From contig CANNBH010000001.1 in assembly GCA_947502815.1 (NCBI GenBank), forward strand, positions 310,001 to 374,000: 64,000 nucleotides of DNA. Direction: 5' to 3'. The notes below the pieces were generated by a model. It was given only the letters and a program-made list of their open reading frames with translations. It had not been told where the DNA came from and did not search any database. Within the stretch, counting starts at the first letter, position 1. Each line of letters opens with the position of its first letter. Position numbers and translations under genes: made by a program. Shown here in pieces: positions 43,815 to 55,980 of this stretch. Source of the DNA: an uncultured Erythrobacter sp. Lineage in GTDB: Bacteria; Pseudomonadota; Alphaproteobacteria; Sphingomonadales; Sphingomonadaceae.

Positions 43815-44855
43815 TTACCCGCCAGTGCGCGGCGCGCTGGTCCAATTGCGATTGGGGTTTTGCCGGGCGCGAGCATAAAATCCATCATACAAAGCGCGTG
43901 CGATAGAGGCGATCCGGCGTTCTCTGGCAAGGCGCGAGCCCTGACCTGTCACATAGATCGCGACAGCAATGGCGCGGCCATCGGGCGATTCTATGATGCC
44001 AACGTCGCTTGACGTGTTGTTCAGCGATCCAGTCTTGTGACTGACTCGCGCCTCGCTTGGCATATTGGCCACGATGCGGCGCCGACCTGTTGTCGTGCGG
44101 CTCATTGAACCGAGCAAGATTTGACGGCTTTGATCGGACAAAAAGTCACCGCGATAGAGGCCTTGCAGCAACCGCACCATTGCGCGCGGAGTCGCGGCAT
44201 CGCGCGGGTCTATCCAGTTCACAGGATCATATTCGCCATCATCGCGGACCAGCGTGGCAATGTCGCGGTCAATCGAAAAATCGTTGATCCCTTGGCGGCG
44301 AATCCACGCATTCACGGCAGGCGGGCCGCCAACTGCAGCGAGCAGGGAGTCGGTTGCTGGGTTGCTTGACCGGGTGATCATGATTTCGATGAGGTCGATA
44401 GCCTGCATATATTCGCCCTCACGTACCGGAGCAGCGGGAGACGAAAACTTGGGTGAACGGACCCTGATCAACAATGGAAACTCGGATGTCAGCGAGTAAC
44501 GGCCTTGCTCCACCATTTCGAGGTAAGTGGCGACCACAGCGATTTTACTGGTCGATGCCATTGGGAACAGTTGATCGCCCAAAACCATGACCTGTTCACC
44601 GGTCGCCAAATCCACGGCGGCAACACCAATGCGGCCCTGAGAGCCATCGGCCAGTTCAGCAATGCGTTGCTCAAAACTGTTCGCATAGATCGCCTCAAAG
44701 GTTTCTGGCGTCCGCTTTTCTGTACCGAAGGCGCTGTCAAAGCTGGCCTGAAGCTCGTTTGTTTGCGCCGCAAGAGGGGCAGACAATACTGAGAACAAAG
44801 CCAACAAGGCCAATGAAATTTGTGTGATGGGCGAGGAGCGGTGCAAAGGAGCCAT
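43815..44855 (-). CDS. Class A beta-lactamase-like serine hydrolase
   Basis: A 346-residue exported protein with a signal peptide (SLALLALFSVLSAPLAAQ). The SxxK motif is FPMASTSKIAVVATY, the SDN motif is changed to SSN in IMITRSSNPATD, and the KTG is in RVSHKTGSLNNTS. The omega-loop region before IDPRDAATPRAM does not have a clear Glu166 in register. So it has the class A fold with an unusual active site, and may be a related serine hydrolase or peptidase, not necessarily an antibiotic-degrading enzyme. It is divergent from the DUF305 fusion gene. Confidence 0.85.
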   Translation of the reverse strand: MAPLHRSSPITQISLALLALFSVLSAPLAAQTNELQASFDSAFGTEKRTPETFEAIYANSFEQRIAELADGSQGRIGVAAVDLATGEQVMVLGDQLFPMASTSKIAVVATYLEMVEQGRYSLTSEFPLLIRVRSPKFSSPAAPVREGEYMQAIDLIEIMITRSSNPATDSLLAAVGGPPAVNAWIRRQGINDFSIDRDIATLVRDDGEYDPVNWIDPRDAATPRAMVRLLQGLYRGDFLSDQSRQILLGSMSRTTTGRRRIVANMPSEARVSHKTGSLNNTSSDVGIIESPDGRAIAVAIYVTGQGSRLARERRIASIARALYDGFYARARQNPNRNWTSAPRTGG

Positions 44856-45180
44856 CTGCGTCTGATACTCTTAGTAGGGTTAGCGGTGACTTAACGGCCC
44901 AGTCTATGCAGGGGCGATTCGCCGCGACAAGCACTCGATTCGCCGCGTGCGATGAAGTGTGCGCAGGACGCGACCGGACTGGTTCGGAGCTTGCTATCGT
45001 CCGTTCAGACAGTGTTTTTTGGCGGCAATATGCACCCATGCTGCCCAGTTGGTGCTGGCGTGCCGTTTACAGGATGAAATCTGCGCTTCGTCGAGCAATC
45101 CTTTTGGGATGACTTCAGGCCTTGACTGCTTCTCGGACTCCGGCAGACAGTTGCATCACATTTCAAAACCGGGGACTTTT
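44856..45180. other. Divergent intergenic region with a 12-base direct repeat
   Basis: No gene is seen in this 325-base stretch. CGATTCGCCGCG occurs exactly twice, at 44915-44926 and 44936-44947, 21 bases (two helical turns) apart. This spacing suits a protein that binds the same face of DNA. It lies nearer to the beta-lactamase-like gene. Confidence 0.7.
44915..44947. repeat. Exact 12-base direct repeat, 21-base period
   Basis: CGATTCGCCGCG at 44915-44926 and 44936-44947. The upstream copy begins 60 bases before the beta-lactamase-like start on the other strand. A regulator operator is the simplest reading. Confidence 0.7.
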
Positions 45181-47499
45181 ATGATCATATCACGCACCGC
45201 GCCGCGCGTATTGTCACGCTCAGCCGCGCTCGCCGCTCTTCTCGTTGGCGGGTCCAGCATTGCCATGGCGCAAAGCGCGTCGATCTTGCAACCCGGCGCA
45301 CCTGGCCAGGACAGCCGGACATTGAGCGCGGATGAAGCGACAGAATTGGCGAAAGCAAGTTACACCGCTGCGGATGTGCGCTTCATGCAGGGTATGATCG
45401 TCCACCACCAACAAGCGGTCGAAATGTCGGAATTGGTCGAGGATCGGACAAACAACGAAGAGGTCGTCACAATTTCTGGCCGCATCCTGTCGAGCCAAGC
45501 TGATGAAATCACCTTTATGAATGAATGGCTGGCCGAACGGGGCGAGCCAACGATCATGGTTGGCATGAGCGGTCACGAAGGCCACGACATGATGGATCAT
45601 TCCGGTCATGCCATGATGGATCATTCCACAATGGCAGGAATGGCGAGCCCTGAACAAATGGCGGCTCTCGCGGCCGCCGAAGGCACTGAGTTTGACCGCC
45701 TCTTTCTCACATTGATGATTGTCCATCATGAAGGTGCCTTGGACATGACCGAGGAATTGCTGAACCAACCGGGCAGTGCAGCCGATCCTATCCTGTTCCG
45801 TTTCGTTGGTGATATCGACAATGATCAATCGACAGAGATTGACCGGATGGATGAGATTTTGGCCAGCCTATCCACCGATTCGCGAGCGAACCTTGCCGCT
45901 GGCTTTGACGATGCTGGCGAAGCAATCATGAACTTGCGTCATGTTGTGTTTTTGCCCAAGCCAGCCGGTTTCTTTGACCCAGAAAACCCATCTGATCTGC
46001 GCGCCGAAATCCCTCCGCGTGACGATGAGGAAAGTGAAGAGGAAGCCGGTGAGGAAACAGAAGCCGAAGACGCTTCTGATGCCGCATTGGACGAAGCAGA
46101 CACACCGCCCGAAGACGAAGAAAGCCTAACGCAGTTTGCCGAGCGTTCCCCACTGCTCGATTTTGCGAACACCGACATTGCGTTCTTTGACGACATCATG
46201 GTCGCGGGCAATTACCACGGCTTCAACATCTATAAACTTGGCGAAGATGGAGCACCGGCCTTGATGAGCTCGGTCGTGTGTCCGGGCGGTCAGGGCGACG
46301 TTTCCGTTGTGGGTGACATACTGGTGATGAGCGTTGAACAAACCCGCGGCCGCGTTGATTGCGGGCTGCAAGGCGTCGAAGGCGAGGTCAGCGAAGAACG
46401 TTTCCGGGGCCTGCGCGTCTTTGACATTTCCGACCTCACCGCCGTACGTCAGGTCGGGCAGGTTCAAACGTGTCGCGGCAGCCACACCCACTCGATCGTC
46501 AGCGCCGATGACGAGAAAATCATCGTCTACAATTCTGGCACATCCCGTGTGCGCGAAACGGAAGAACTGGCGCGTTGTATCGGCAATCCGTCGGATTCGC
46601 GCACGGCCTTGTTCAGCATTGATGTTATCGAAATCCCGCTGGCCGATCCGGCCATGTCCCGCATCATTAGCAGCCCGCGCGTCTTTGCTGATAACGAGAC
46701 AGGCGAAATTGCTGGTCTATGGGAAGGCGGCGATAGCGGCGAAGGGACGCAGGACACACGTCAGACGAACCAATGCCACGACATCACGGTCTTCCCCAGC
46801 CTCAACCTCGCCGCTGGCGCATGTTCGGGCAATGGCATCTTGATGGATATTTCCGATCCGATGAATCCGGTCCGCATCGATGCCGTGTTTGATAAAGGCT
46901 TTGCCTATTGGCACTCCGCCACCTTCAACAACGACGGCACGAAAGTGATCTTCACCGATGAATGGGGTGGGGGCGGACGCCCGCGCTGTAAGGCGTCTGA
47001 CCCTATGACGTGGGGCGCCAATGCCATTTACGATATCGTCGATGGAAAGCTGGAATTCCGCAGCCATTACAAGATGCCCGGACCGCAAAGTGAAAACGAA
47101 AACTGCGTCGCGCATAACGGTTCAATCATTCCTGTGCCAGGACGCGATCTGTTCGTGCAATCGTGGTATCAAGGCGGGATCAGCGTGATGGATTTCACCG
47201 ACAGTTCCGCGCCGCAAGAGATCGCGTTCTTTGACCGTGGCCCAATCAGCGAAGAGCAATTGGTCGTTGGTGGGTTCTGGTCATCATATTGGTACAACGG
47301 CCGCGTCTACGGGACCGAAATTACCCGCGGCATTGACGTATTTGCTCTCGAGCCCAGCGAGTTTCTGACGGCTGAAGAAATCGCAGCAGCGGAAGCGGCA
47401 TCCTACGCCAACACACGTTTCAACCCGCAAACGCAGACCCAAGTCACTTGGGATGAGAGCGTAATCGCGGAGGCCGAAGCCAGCCGTTCCGGCGGTTAA
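45181..47499 (+). CDS. Exported DUF305 - LVIVD-repeat fusion protein
   Basis: A 772-residue protein from the ATG at 45181, with a signal peptide ([20 protein letters not shown]). A DUF305 ferritin-like domain comes first: [18 protein letters not shown] and a second [18 protein letters not shown]. Between the two is a His/Met-rich loop ([16 protein letters not shown]) suited to copper or other metal ions. An acidic linker rich in Glu/Asp follows at about residues 275-320, then an LVIVD-type beta-propeller region ([46 protein letters not shown]). A metal-binding periplasmic sensor or storage role is inferred. A terminator follows at 47522. Confidence 0.85.
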   Translation: MIISRTAPRVLSRSAALAALLVGGSSIAMAQSASILQPGAPGQDSRTLSADEATELAKASYTAADVRFMQGMIVHHQQAVEMSELVEDRTNNEEVVTISGRILSSQADEITFMNEWLAERGEPTIMVGMSGHEGHDMMDHSGHAMMDHSTMAGMASPEQMAALAAAEGTEFDRLFLTLMIVHHEGALDMTEELLNQPGSAADPILFRFVGDIDNDQSTEIDRMDEILASLSTDSRANLAAGFDDAGEAIMNLRHVVFLPKPAGFFDPENPSDLRAEIPPRDDEESEEEAGEETEAEDASDAALDEADTPPEDEESLTQFAERSPLLDFANTDIAFFDDIMVAGNYHGFNIYKLGEDGAPALMSSVVCPGGQGDVSVVGDILVMSVEQTRGRVDCGLQGVEGEVSEERFRGLRVFDISDLTAVRQVGQVQTCRGSHTHSIVSADDEKIIVYNSGTSRVRETEELARCIGNPSDSRTALFSIDVIEIPLADPAMSRIISSPRVFADNETGEIAGLWEGGDSGEGTQDTRQTNQCHDITVFPSLNLAAGACSGNGILMDISDPMNPVRIDAVFDKGFAYWHSATFNNDGTKVIFTDEWGGGGRPRCKASDPMTWGANAIYDIVDGKLEFRSHYKMPGPQSENENCVAHNGSIIPVPGRDLFVQSWYQGGISVMDFTDSSAPQEIAFFDRGPISEEQLVVGGFWSSYWYNGRVYGTEITRGIDVFALEPSEFLTAEEIAAAEAASYANTRFNPQTQTQVTWDESVIAEAEASRSGG

Positions 47500-47517
47500 G
47501 CCGCTTTGCACTGAACG

Positions 47518-47555
47518 AAAAGGGCGGCGTAGCGATGTGCTACGCCGCCCTTTTT
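47518..47555. terminator. Bidirectional terminator between two convergent genes
   Basis: GGGCGGCGTAGC (47522-47533) and GCTACGCCGCCC (47539-47550) form a perfect 12-base stem with loop GATGT, A-rich on the left and T5 on the right. Confidence 0.93.
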
Positions 47556-47575
47556 GTAGGGTGGTGGTGGTTCAA

Positions 47576-49429
47576 TCAGTCAGCTTTGACCGATGCAATC
47601 CAGTTCTCAACCATTTTTTCAAGGATCGAAAGCGGCACAGCACCGCCGCCCAAGACGGTGTCGTGGAAACCGCGAATATCGAAATCTTCGCCCAATTCCT
47701 CTTCGGCCTTGGCGCGAAGTTCCTGAATTCGGATCATCCCGATCTTATAGGATGTCGCCTGACCCGGCAGCACGAAATAGCGTTGCACTTCGCTGCGGGC
47801 GACGGTTTCGGGGTTGGGCGAGTTTTCAAGGCAATATTGAACCGCCTCATCCTCGGTCCAGCCCTTTGAGTGGATGCCCGTGTCGACCACGAGCCGGATT
47901 GCGCGCCACATTTCGGACTGCAACCGGCCAAAGTCGGAATAGGGGTCTTCATAACCGCCCATCTCTTTGGCTAGCGCCTCTGAATAGAGGGCCCAGCCTT
48001 CACCATAGGCGGAAATAAAGCCACCTTGCGCGCGGAATTTGGGCACGCCTTCCAATTCTTGCGCGATTGAGACCTGCATGTGGTGCCCCGGATTGCCTTC
48101 ATGATAGGCGATAGCCTCGAGCGGCGGGATCGGCATAGCGCTCATATCGGAAAGGTGGGCGTAGTAAACGCCGGGACGTGAGCCATCCGGCGTGCCGGGG
48201 CGGTAGTGCTGTGCCGCGCCATCTTGCTCGCGGAAGGATTCCACCCGGCGCACTTCCAGCGCGGCTTTGGGCAGTCGCCCAAAGAATTCTGGCAGCCGCT
48301 CGGTTAACGTGTCGATATGCATGGTTGCACGGTCGATGTAATCTTGCGCGCCCGCTTCGTCTTGCGAGAAGAAGAACTGCGGATCATCGCGAGTGAAGAG
48401 GAAGAATTCCTGCAACGTCCCTTCAAACCCGGTGGCGGCCATGATGCCTTCCATTTCACCGCGGATGCGTGCCACTTCGGCTAGGCCTAAGTCATGGATT
48501 TCATCAGCGGTGAGATCGGTGGTGGTCATCTGACCCAGCGAATATTCGTAAAACGCTTCGCCATTGGGCAGCGCTGAAACGCCTTGCGCGACTTCGTCGG
48601 TGTTTTCGAGGTCTTCTGTGAACCAGTCGATCACGCGTTGATAGGCGGGGCCCATTTGCTCGGTCAGGGCTATGCGCGCTTCTTCGCGCAATTCGTCGGC
48701 GCGTTCTTGCGTGATTGTGCCGGATTCGACCAAAGAGGCGAGGTGACCCTCTGTGCCCGCCCAAAGAGCGGAAGGTTCGCCGCCTTCTTCGCCGCCAGTG
48801 AATGGCGCACCAGTTATGATTTTGCCCGATTCTGCGATCACTGCATCATAGGAGAAGCGTGGCGGACGCACGCCTGCCTCTGCGTTGTTTTGGGCAAGTA
48901 CGAGCAGTTGATCCATGGCTGTGCCAAGGCCGCCGATCCGCGCGATGAACGCTTCCATGTCGCTTTCGCTTTCAACCGTGTGCTGGCTGAGAAGGAAGCT
49001 TGGCAAAGCGCCGTGCGCCGCGCCCATCTGGTGCAGGATGTATTGCTGCTCAAGATAGTCAGCCGATTCCACCGCGGATTCTGCGCGGAACTTGAACATG
49101 TCGTACGAAACTTTCGCATCGTCCGTCAGCTCTTCGTAATCGAAGTTCGCTTCCATCTCCGCAAGCGCCTGCGCCCACCACATGACTTGTTCTTGGGCGG
49201 CTTCGACACTGAAGTCGTCGATCTTGTCGTAATTGGTTTTCATGCCGAGCGATGTCTGGCGCAGCGCACTGAATTCCAACTCCTGCTCAAACTTGGTCTC
49301 AAACCATTCGTTTAAACATTCGGTCTGTGTGGTTGCGCAATCGATTGTCGCAACTTGCGGGCCCATCATGGCGTCGCAACCGGTCGCGGCGACCGACGCG
49401 AGCAGGACGGCAGCAAACTTAATCTTCAT
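47576..49429 (-). CDS. DUF885 lipoprotein, metallopeptidase-like
   Basis: A 617-residue protein of the DUF885 family with a lipoprotein signal ([18 protein letters not shown]). The conserved zinc motif [10 protein letters not shown] is in [20 protein letters not shown], followed by [17 protein letters not shown], both typical of this M32-like predicted carboxypeptidase family. The C-terminus has [20 protein letters not shown]. It is probably attached to the outer or inner membrane on the periplasmic side and processes peptides. It lies 146 bases downstream of groEL, behind a very strong terminator. Confidence 0.88.
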   Translation of the reverse strand: MKIKFAAVLLASVAATGCDAMMGPQVATIDCATTQTECLNEWFETKFEQELEFSALRQTSLGMKTNYDKIDDFSVEAAQEQVMWWAQALAEMEANFDYEELTDDAKVSYDMFKFRAESAVESADYLEQQYILHQMGAAHGALPSFLLSQHTVESESDMEAFIARIGGLGTAMDQLLVLAQNNAEAGVRPPRFSYDAVIAESGKIITGAPFTGGEEGGEPSALWAGTEGHLASLVESGTITQERADELREEARIALTEQMGPAYQRVIDWFTEDLENTDEVAQGVSALPNGEAFYEYSLGQMTTTDLTADEIHDLGLAEVARIRGEMEGIMAATGFEGTLQEFFLFTRDDPQFFFSQDEAGAQDYIDRATMHIDTLTERLPEFFGRLPKAALEVRRVESFREQDGAAQHYRPGTPDGSRPGVYYAHLSDMSAMPIPPLEAIAYHEGNPGHHMQVSIAQELEGVPKFRAQGGFISAYGEGWALYSEALAKEMGGYEDPYSDFGRLQSEMWRAIRLVVDTGIHSKGWTEDEAVQYCLENSPNPETVARSEVQRYFVLPGQATSYKIGMIRIQELRAKAEEELGEDFDIRGFHDTVLGGGAVPLSILEKMVENWIASVKAD

Positions 49430-49509
49430 GGGTTCAGTCCCTCATTGTTCTTTGTGATGGACATTTCTCTGCGCCATTGCGCGCCTAATGGGAAGACCGG
49501 TTTTCGACT

Positions 49510-49555
49510 AACAAACAGACCCCGAGGGACGAACGTCCCCCGGGGTCTGTTTGTT
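49510..49555 (-). terminator. Terminator after groEL
   Basis: AACAAACAGACCCCG (49510-49524) pairs perfectly with CGGGGTCTGTTTGTT (49541-49555). An inner GGGAC/GTCCC extends it, giving about 20 pairs with one mismatch. On the minus strand the arm ends in TTTGTT. Confidence 0.88.
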
Positions 49556-49575
49556 CGGTATTGGAAACGGTTGGC

Positions 49576-51249
<1,674 letters not shown>

Positions 51250-51297
51250 TCAAAATTGATTTGGTAAGCGTTGAAAACAGTTGAGGGATCAGCTGGT

Positions 51298-51585
51298 TCA
51301 GCCGATGATCCCCATGATGTCGCTTTCCTTCATGATCAGCAGGTCTTCACCGTCGATCTTAACTTCAGTGCCCGACCATTTGCCGAACAAAACGCGGTCG
51401 CCTGCGCTTACGTCGAGAGCAACGCGAGCGCCGCTGTCGTCACGGGCGCCTTCGCCAACGGAGACGATTTCGCCTTCGCTTGGCTTTTCTTGCGCGGAGT
51501 CTGGAATGATGATGCCGCCAGCGGTTTTCTGGTCGGCTTCGATGCGGCGTACGACAACACGGTCGTGCAGCGGACGAAATGCCAT
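51298..51585 (-). CDS. groES: Co-chaperonin GroES
   Basis: A 95-residue GroES from the ATG at 51585. It has [20 protein letters not shown], the mobile loop [20 protein letters not shown] that contacts GroEL, and [20 protein letters not shown]. In-frame codons upstream are not homologous. It is the first gene of the heat-shock operon. A CIRCE element is centred 49 bases upstream. Confidence 0.98.
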   Translation of the reverse strand: MAFRPLHDRVVVRRIEADQKTAGGIIIPDSAQEKPSEGEIVSVGEGARDDSGARVALDVSAGDRVLFGKWSGTEVKIDGEDLLIMKESDIMGIIG

Positions 51586-51620
51586 AGTAATGACCTTTCT
51601 TATTAGGTTTAAGACTTGGA

Positions 51621-51647
51621 TTGGCACTCTCCTCGTAAGAGTGCCAG
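51621..51647. promoter_or_regulatory. CIRCE element of the groESL operon
   Basis: TTGGCACTC, nine bases, GAGTGCCAG matches the CIRCE consensus TTAGCACTC-N9-GAGTGCTAA with compensated changes in the third position of each arm (seven paired bases). HrcA binds CIRCE as a repressor of heat-shock genes. It lies 36 bases upstream of groES, in the promoter region. Confidence 0.88.
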
Positions 51648-51718
51648 CGAGGGGCAAATGGTTGTGACGGGCGCAGGAGTCAAGCGATGCGAAGCAAAAA
51701 ATCTGCCCGAGTTCTGCT

Positions 51719-53170
51719 TTAGGCAGTCGCAGATGCACCGGGCCTTGGGATCAAGCCCAACCGTTCGCGCAGCATCCAACGCCAAAGCAGAAGCACAGCG
51801 GCGAAGGCAAGGCCGGTTGCGAGGCCAATCCAGACGCCTGTTCCTTGGAGCGGGGTGAATAGTCCGAGGCCAAAAGCCAAGCCAAATCCAGGCACCCAAT
51901 AGCTAAAAATCGCTATCCACATCGGCACCCTTGTATCTTGCAGACCGCGAAGTGCACCGGCAGCGACGGCTTGCACCCCATCAACCAATTGAAACGCGGC
52001 GGCTAAGACGAGAAATTGCAGTGCAAACCCAATAAGGGCGGCATTGGTAGGATCGTCGATTTCGACAAAGAGCATCAGAAGATACTCTGGTACTAGAACC
52101 ATGGCCAATGCGGTCAGTCCCATAAACCCTGTGCCCACCGCAATCGCAACCCATCCGGCCAGTTTGATGCCGAGCGGATCGCGCGCGCCATAGGAATAGC
52201 CGACGCGGATTGTCACAGCCTGACCGACGCCAAATGGCACCTGAAATGCAAGTGCAGCTATGTTCAAAGCAACAATGTGTCCTGCCAGCTCCGCTGCACC
52301 GATGCGTCCCATTAGGAATGCCGCCGCGCTAAACACTCCGGCCTCTGCCATCACAGTGAGGGCGATAGGTGCGCCGATCCGGACGATCAGCCGAAACCGC
52401 TGCCAATCCGGTCGCCAAAACCGATAGAAAGGCCGGTAACGATTGAGGGCCGGGACGGTAAGGACAATGGCAACATAGGCGGATAGCATCACGATTGCGG
52501 TAATGATCGTTGCAATCGCCGCTCCTTGCAGACCCATCTCCGGTGCGCCCAAATTGCCGAAGATAAAGGCATAATTGGCAAGGGCATTGACCGGAATTCC
52601 CATTGCAGAGATTGCCGTGGCAAACACGGGCCGGCCTAATGCAGACACATAGTTTCGCAGCACCGATGCAAGCAGCATCGGGATAAGCGAATAAATGATG
52701 AGCCAATTGTATTGATTGGCCAGCGCGATGATCGGCGGTTCTTGCCCTGTCATGACCATCACAGGGCCAAGCAACAAGGCGAGAGCCATACCTACGATCG
52801 CCGCGATTACAGCGAGCCAAAGCGCCATACGAGTGGCTCTGCGCACGGGCCGGAACGAGGGCGAGCGAGAGCCAATGGCTTCGGCTATAAGCGGGGCGAC
52901 GGCTCCTGTAAGCGAGGATAGACTCCAGACAATCAGTCCGAACAAACCCGTCGCAAGGCCAGACGCCGCAAGCGGTTCTTCGCCAAGTCGTGCAATGAAG
53001 ATCACATCGACGATGTAGATCCCAGATTGAAGCAAATTTGCGACGGCAAGTGGAGTCGCAAGCGCGATTGTCGCCTGCAGTTCTTGACCCCAGGACGCAT
53101 GCGCAATGCCCGGAGTGTCCGAGTTCGCAGAGTCGGTATTTGGTGTTTCGCGCATTGCTTTAATATCCAT
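51719..53170 (-). CDS. MATE-family efflux transporter
   Basis: A 483-residue protein with 12 predicted helices. The N-terminal half begins with [20 protein letters not shown] and has the [20 protein letters not shown] helix. The C-terminal half has [19 protein letters not shown] and an [20 protein letters not shown] block, as in NorM. It probably exchanges sodium ions or protons for cationic drugs. The start may be the ATG at 53170 or a later Met. No operon partner is visible. Confidence 0.93.
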   Translation of the reverse strand: MDIKAMRETPNTDSANSDTPGIAHASWGQELQATIALATPLAVANLLQSGIYIVDVIFIARLGEEPLAASGLATGLFGLIVWSLSSLTGAVAPLIAEAIGSRSPSFRPVRRATRMALWLAVIAAIVGMALALLLGPVMVMTGQEPPIIALANQYNWLIIYSLIPMLLASVLRNYVSALGRPVFATAISAMGIPVNALANYAFIFGNLGAPEMGLQGAAIATIITAIVMLSAYVAIVLTVPALNRYRPFYRFWRPDWQRFRLIVRIGAPIALTVMAEAGVFSAAAFLMGRIGAAELAGHIVALNIAALAFQVPFGVGQAVTIRVGYSYGARDPLGIKLAGWVAIAVGTGFMGLTALAMVLVPEYLLMLFVEIDDPTNAALIGFALQFLVLAAAFQLVDGVQAVAAGALRGLQDTRVPMWIAIFSYWVPGFGLAFGLGLFTPLQGTGVWIGLATGLAFAAVLLLWRWMLRERLGLIPRPGASATA

Positions 53171-53342
53171 CCGCGCGCGCCGTCTTGGGATGGGGCGAGC
53201 CGTTCCGAATAGGGTGGCTTACGATCGGAGGGAAGCGCTTTCTTGCCTTTTACCATGTCGTGTTCGGCATGAACGTAGAATTTGCTTTCTAAACACGGTG
53301 AATTTCTTCATAATTCCCTTTGGGGAATCACATAGTGCAATC

Positions 53343-54593
53343 ATGTGGGGGAATTCGGTGCAAACTCGTCACGACAAGATTATGCCTGAATTAATGGGTG
53401 GGGCTGAAACCGCGTCACAGCGCGCGGCTAGGCTTCTGCCGGGGCCTTTGACGGCGGTGGAACAAGCGGCCAACGCTGCGGCGATCTCGTCCCCTTCGTC
53501 CAAATATAGGGTGAATAAGGCGCGAATTGCTTTTGGAACTGCTGCGGTAGCGGTAGCGGTGACGATGCCCGATTTGTCTGCAGGCGCAATGGATGGCTCA
53601 TACTTCAGCTTGGAATTGCCTGAATCCAGCGCGGCTATCGTCCAGCCAGTTTGGAACCCTGCGGTCGCGTCCAACGCTCCGGTTTATAGTCCAACAATGG
53701 CTGCTGAACGGATCGCGCCGACCTCTTTGACTTTCGGGGAGGGGATTCGGTTCCTTGATGCGAACCGTAAGGTGCCTCTCACAATCCTTGAAAGCGCGGC
53801 GGACCGTTTTGACCTGGCTTTCGCCGAAGTCGCTATGCCTTCTCCGATAGAATTCGCGATTTCTCGGCCGCTCCCGGCACAAGGCAGCAGTGATGTTCAA
53901 ATTGTGTCAGCCGAACTACCAGCGCCATTGCGAGCCAGTTTGATTGATGTGCCGCAAATAACGAACGGGCGCGCATTTTCGACTGCGACGCCGCCTGAAG
54001 TCAGGCTTGCGCAACCAACTCTGGCTGCCGGGTCACGCATGGATCGCAGCGTCGCAATTGCCAATGAATCGGTGGCTGCTGCGTTTGCCGGCACGCTGGA
54101 TGTGTCTGGCGGTGTGCGCGAGTCTTTGCCGATTGAGAGCGCGCCCGTTGATGATGCAGCTGGGTTCTCTGGCGCTGTTCCAGTTCCGGAAACTCCTGCA
54201 GGGTTGGGCGCGAGCCGCGCAGCCGAGATGGAATTGGTAACCAGAAGCCGGCTGGATGCGCGGGTCAATGGCGTGGTCACCGGCAGCGTCGAGTTTCAAC
54301 AGCGCGATGGCACAATTGCGATCCGCTTAGGGTCGGTTATCGATTTGCTGCGAGACAGGTTCAGCGCGACTGAGCTGGACTGGTTTTCACAAGCGGGATC
54401 GATGGGCACATTTATCACTTTGGCTGAATTGCAGGCCGCTGGCATCCCGATCAGTTACGACCCCGTCTATGATGAGGTTGGGTTCGGAATTGACTATGAT
54501 GACGCGCCACAGGCGGCAAAAGTTCAGATGGAGCAGATTGGTTCGCCAATGGTGGGCTCTGACCGCGCTTTGATTGATCAAATTCCGCGTTAA
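53343..54593 (+). CDS. Conserved-looking exported protein, unknown
   Basis: A protein of about 416 residues from the ATG at 53343; the frame is open further upstream but overlaps the MATE gene. A hydrophobic stretch (ARIAFGTAAVAVAVTMPDLS) lies some 60 residues in, so it is probably anchored or exported by a type II signal-like helix. The central part is variable. The C-terminus has a compact ordered region, GSVEFQQRDGTIAIRLGSVI, LLRDRFSATELDWF, and ISYDPVYDEVGFGIDY. I do not recognise the family. It is not obviously in an operon. Confidence 0.6.
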   Translation: MWGNSVQTRHDKIMPELMGGAETASQRAARLLPGPLTAVEQAANAAAISSPSSKYRVNKARIAFGTAAVAVAVTMPDLSAGAMDGSYFSLELPESSAAIVQPVWNPAVASNAPVYSPTMAAERIAPTSLTFGEGIRFLDANRKVPLTILESAADRFDLAFAEVAMPSPIEFAISRPLPAQGSSDVQIVSAELPAPLRASLIDVPQITNGRAFSTATPPEVRLAQPTLAAGSRMDRSVAIANESVAAAFAGTLDVSGGVRESLPIESAPVDDAAGFSGAVPVPETPAGLGASRAAEMELVTRSRLDARVNGVVTGSVEFQQRDGTIAIRLGSVIDLLRDRFSATELDWFSQAGSMGTFITLAELQAAGIPISYDPVYDEVGFGIDYDDAPQAAKVQMEQIGSPMVGSDRALIDQIPR

Positions 54594-54645
54594 TTGAGCG
54601 TATTTGCTGACGACTGGGCCCTTTGTTGGTGCCGGACGGGCAAAG

Positions 54646-54676
54646 AAAAAGGGCGGCGCCATTGCTGACACCGCCC
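54646..54676 (-). terminator. Terminator after rplL
   Basis: On the minus strand a ten-pair stem with two wobbles (54651-54676) has loop AGCAAT and is followed by T5. It ends the rplJ-rplL transcript. Confidence 0.85.
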
Positions 54677-54722
54677 CCCATCTGCGGGCGCTTCAAGACA
54701 CCCACAAAACTTAAGATCAAGA

Positions 54723-55097
54723 TTACTTGAGCTCGACGGTACCGCCGGCTGCTTCGATCTTGCCTTTGATTTCTTCGGCTTCTGCCTTGTTGACGCCTTC
54801 TTTGACGGCCTTTGGCGCGCCTTCGACAAGACCCTTGGCTTCGGTGAGGCCCAGGCCAGTGATGGCGCGGACTTCTTTGATGACCTGGATTTTCTTGCCA
54901 CCGTCGCCGGTGAGGATGACGTCGAATTCGTCTTTTTCTTCTGCAGCAGCTTCACCGCCACCAGCAGCAGGACCAGCAACTGCAACAGCAGCTGCGGCGC
55001 TTACGCCCCACTCTTCTTCAAGAGCAGTTGCAAGTTCAGCCGCCTCAAGGACGGTCAGCTTCGAAAGTTCTTCAACAAGCTTGGCAATATCAGCCAT
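54723..55097 (-). CDS. rplL: 50S ribosomal protein L7/L12
   Basis: A 124-residue L7/L12. The N-terminal dimer domain ([20 protein letters not shown]) is followed by an Ala/Gly-rich hinge and the C-terminal factor-binding domain ([20 protein letters not shown], then [20 protein letters not shown]). It forms the ribosomal stalk that recruits elongation factors. The start at 55097 follows a GGAGTGAAC sequence. An in-frame codon three residues earlier is ignored. It forms an operon with rplJ, 83 bases upstream. Confidence 0.98.
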   Translation of the reverse strand: MADIAKLVEELSKLTVLEAAELATALEEEWGVSAAAAVAVAGPAAGGGEAAAEEKDEFDVILTGDGGKKIQVIKEVRAITGLGLTEAKGLVEGAPKAVKEGVNKAEAEEIKGKIEAAGGTVELK

Positions 55098-55180
55098 GAT
55101 GTTCACTCCAAATATTGTGCGGAACAGATGGGTTCATCCCAGTGCCCCAATGGTTGTTTCGTCTCTTGCGAGAGCGTCTC

Positions 55181-55696
55181 TTAAGCAGCGTCCTTGGCGG
55201 CATATGCGCCGAACACACGGGCCAGCTTGTTCGCGGGAGCGTTGACGACCTGAGCAACCTTGGTTGCTGGTGCGTTGACGAGACCAACGAGTTTGCCGCG
55301 AAGCTCGTCGAGGCTTGGCATCGAGGCAAGCGCCTTGACTCCAGCTTCGTCGAGCACCTGCGTGCCCATAGAACCACCGACGATTTCCAGCTTGTCGTTC
55401 GCCTTCGCGAATTCGACAGCAGCTTTAGCAGCCGCAACAGGGTCTTGTGACCATGCCAGCGCGGTCGGACCGGAGAGATACTCTTCGATGCCAACGTAAT
55501 CGGTGTCTTTCAGGGCGAGCTTGGCGAGACGGTTCTTCGCAACCTTGTAGGAAGCACCAGCATCACGCATTTTTCCGCGCAGATCGGTGGATTCATCCAC
55601 CGTCAGGCCGAGGTTGCGGGTGACAACCACCACACCAACTTCGTTGAAAACTGCATTGAGCTGAGCAACCGCGTCGGCTTTTTGCGAACGATCCAT
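55181..55696 (-). CDS. rplJ: 50S ribosomal protein L10
   Basis: A 171-residue L10 from the ATG at 55696, with GGAGT before it. It has [32 protein letters not shown] and a C-terminal helix for L7/L12 dimers ([20 protein letters not shown]). It anchors the L7/L12 stalk. In many bacteria L10-L7/L12 binds its own mRNA leader to regulate translation, and the 240-base leader here has a hairpin at 55882-55899. The operon is rplJ-rplL only. Confidence 0.97.
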   Translation of the reverse strand: MDRSQKADAVAQLNAVFNEVGVVVVTRNLGLTVDESTDLRGKMRDAGASYKVAKNRLAKLALKDTDYVGIEEYLSGPTALAWSQDPVAAAKAAVEFAKANDKLEIVGGSMGTQVLDEAGVKALASMPSLDELRGKLVGLVNAPATKVAQVVNAPANKLARVFGAYAAKDAA

Positions 55697-55980
55697 GCCA
55701 TACTCCTTCACTAATGGCCGAACAGACTTACGCCCGAGCGACCGGCTCATGTTTTTCGGTGCCGTTCATCGACACCAAAAAGTCCAATGTTGGGGAAGGA
55801 GGCGGAGCGTATCAGCTCCAGTGCGAGCACCACAAAGGTAGCCCGCGAAAATCTCTTATCCCCGCCTAGGCTGGAAATTAAGGAGACCCAATTGTCTCCA
55901 CCGGCTGTCTTGGACGGATGACCGCTCCTAAAAGCAGTCGAGGCGCGCAAATATACTGCGCGCCCCGTGAGTCAAGCATT
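55697..55980 (-). promoter_or_regulatory. Leader and promoter region of rplJ-rplL
   Basis: On the minus strand TTGACT (55970-55975), 16 bases, TATTTG (55948-55953) is a plausible promoter. An inverted repeat GGCGCGC (55942-55948) and GCGCGCC (55958-55964) overlaps it. The leader then holds a six-base stem GGAGAC / GTCTCC (55882-55899). This fits an L10-autoregulated leader in layout, but I cannot match the known L10 binding motif by eye. Confidence 0.45.
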
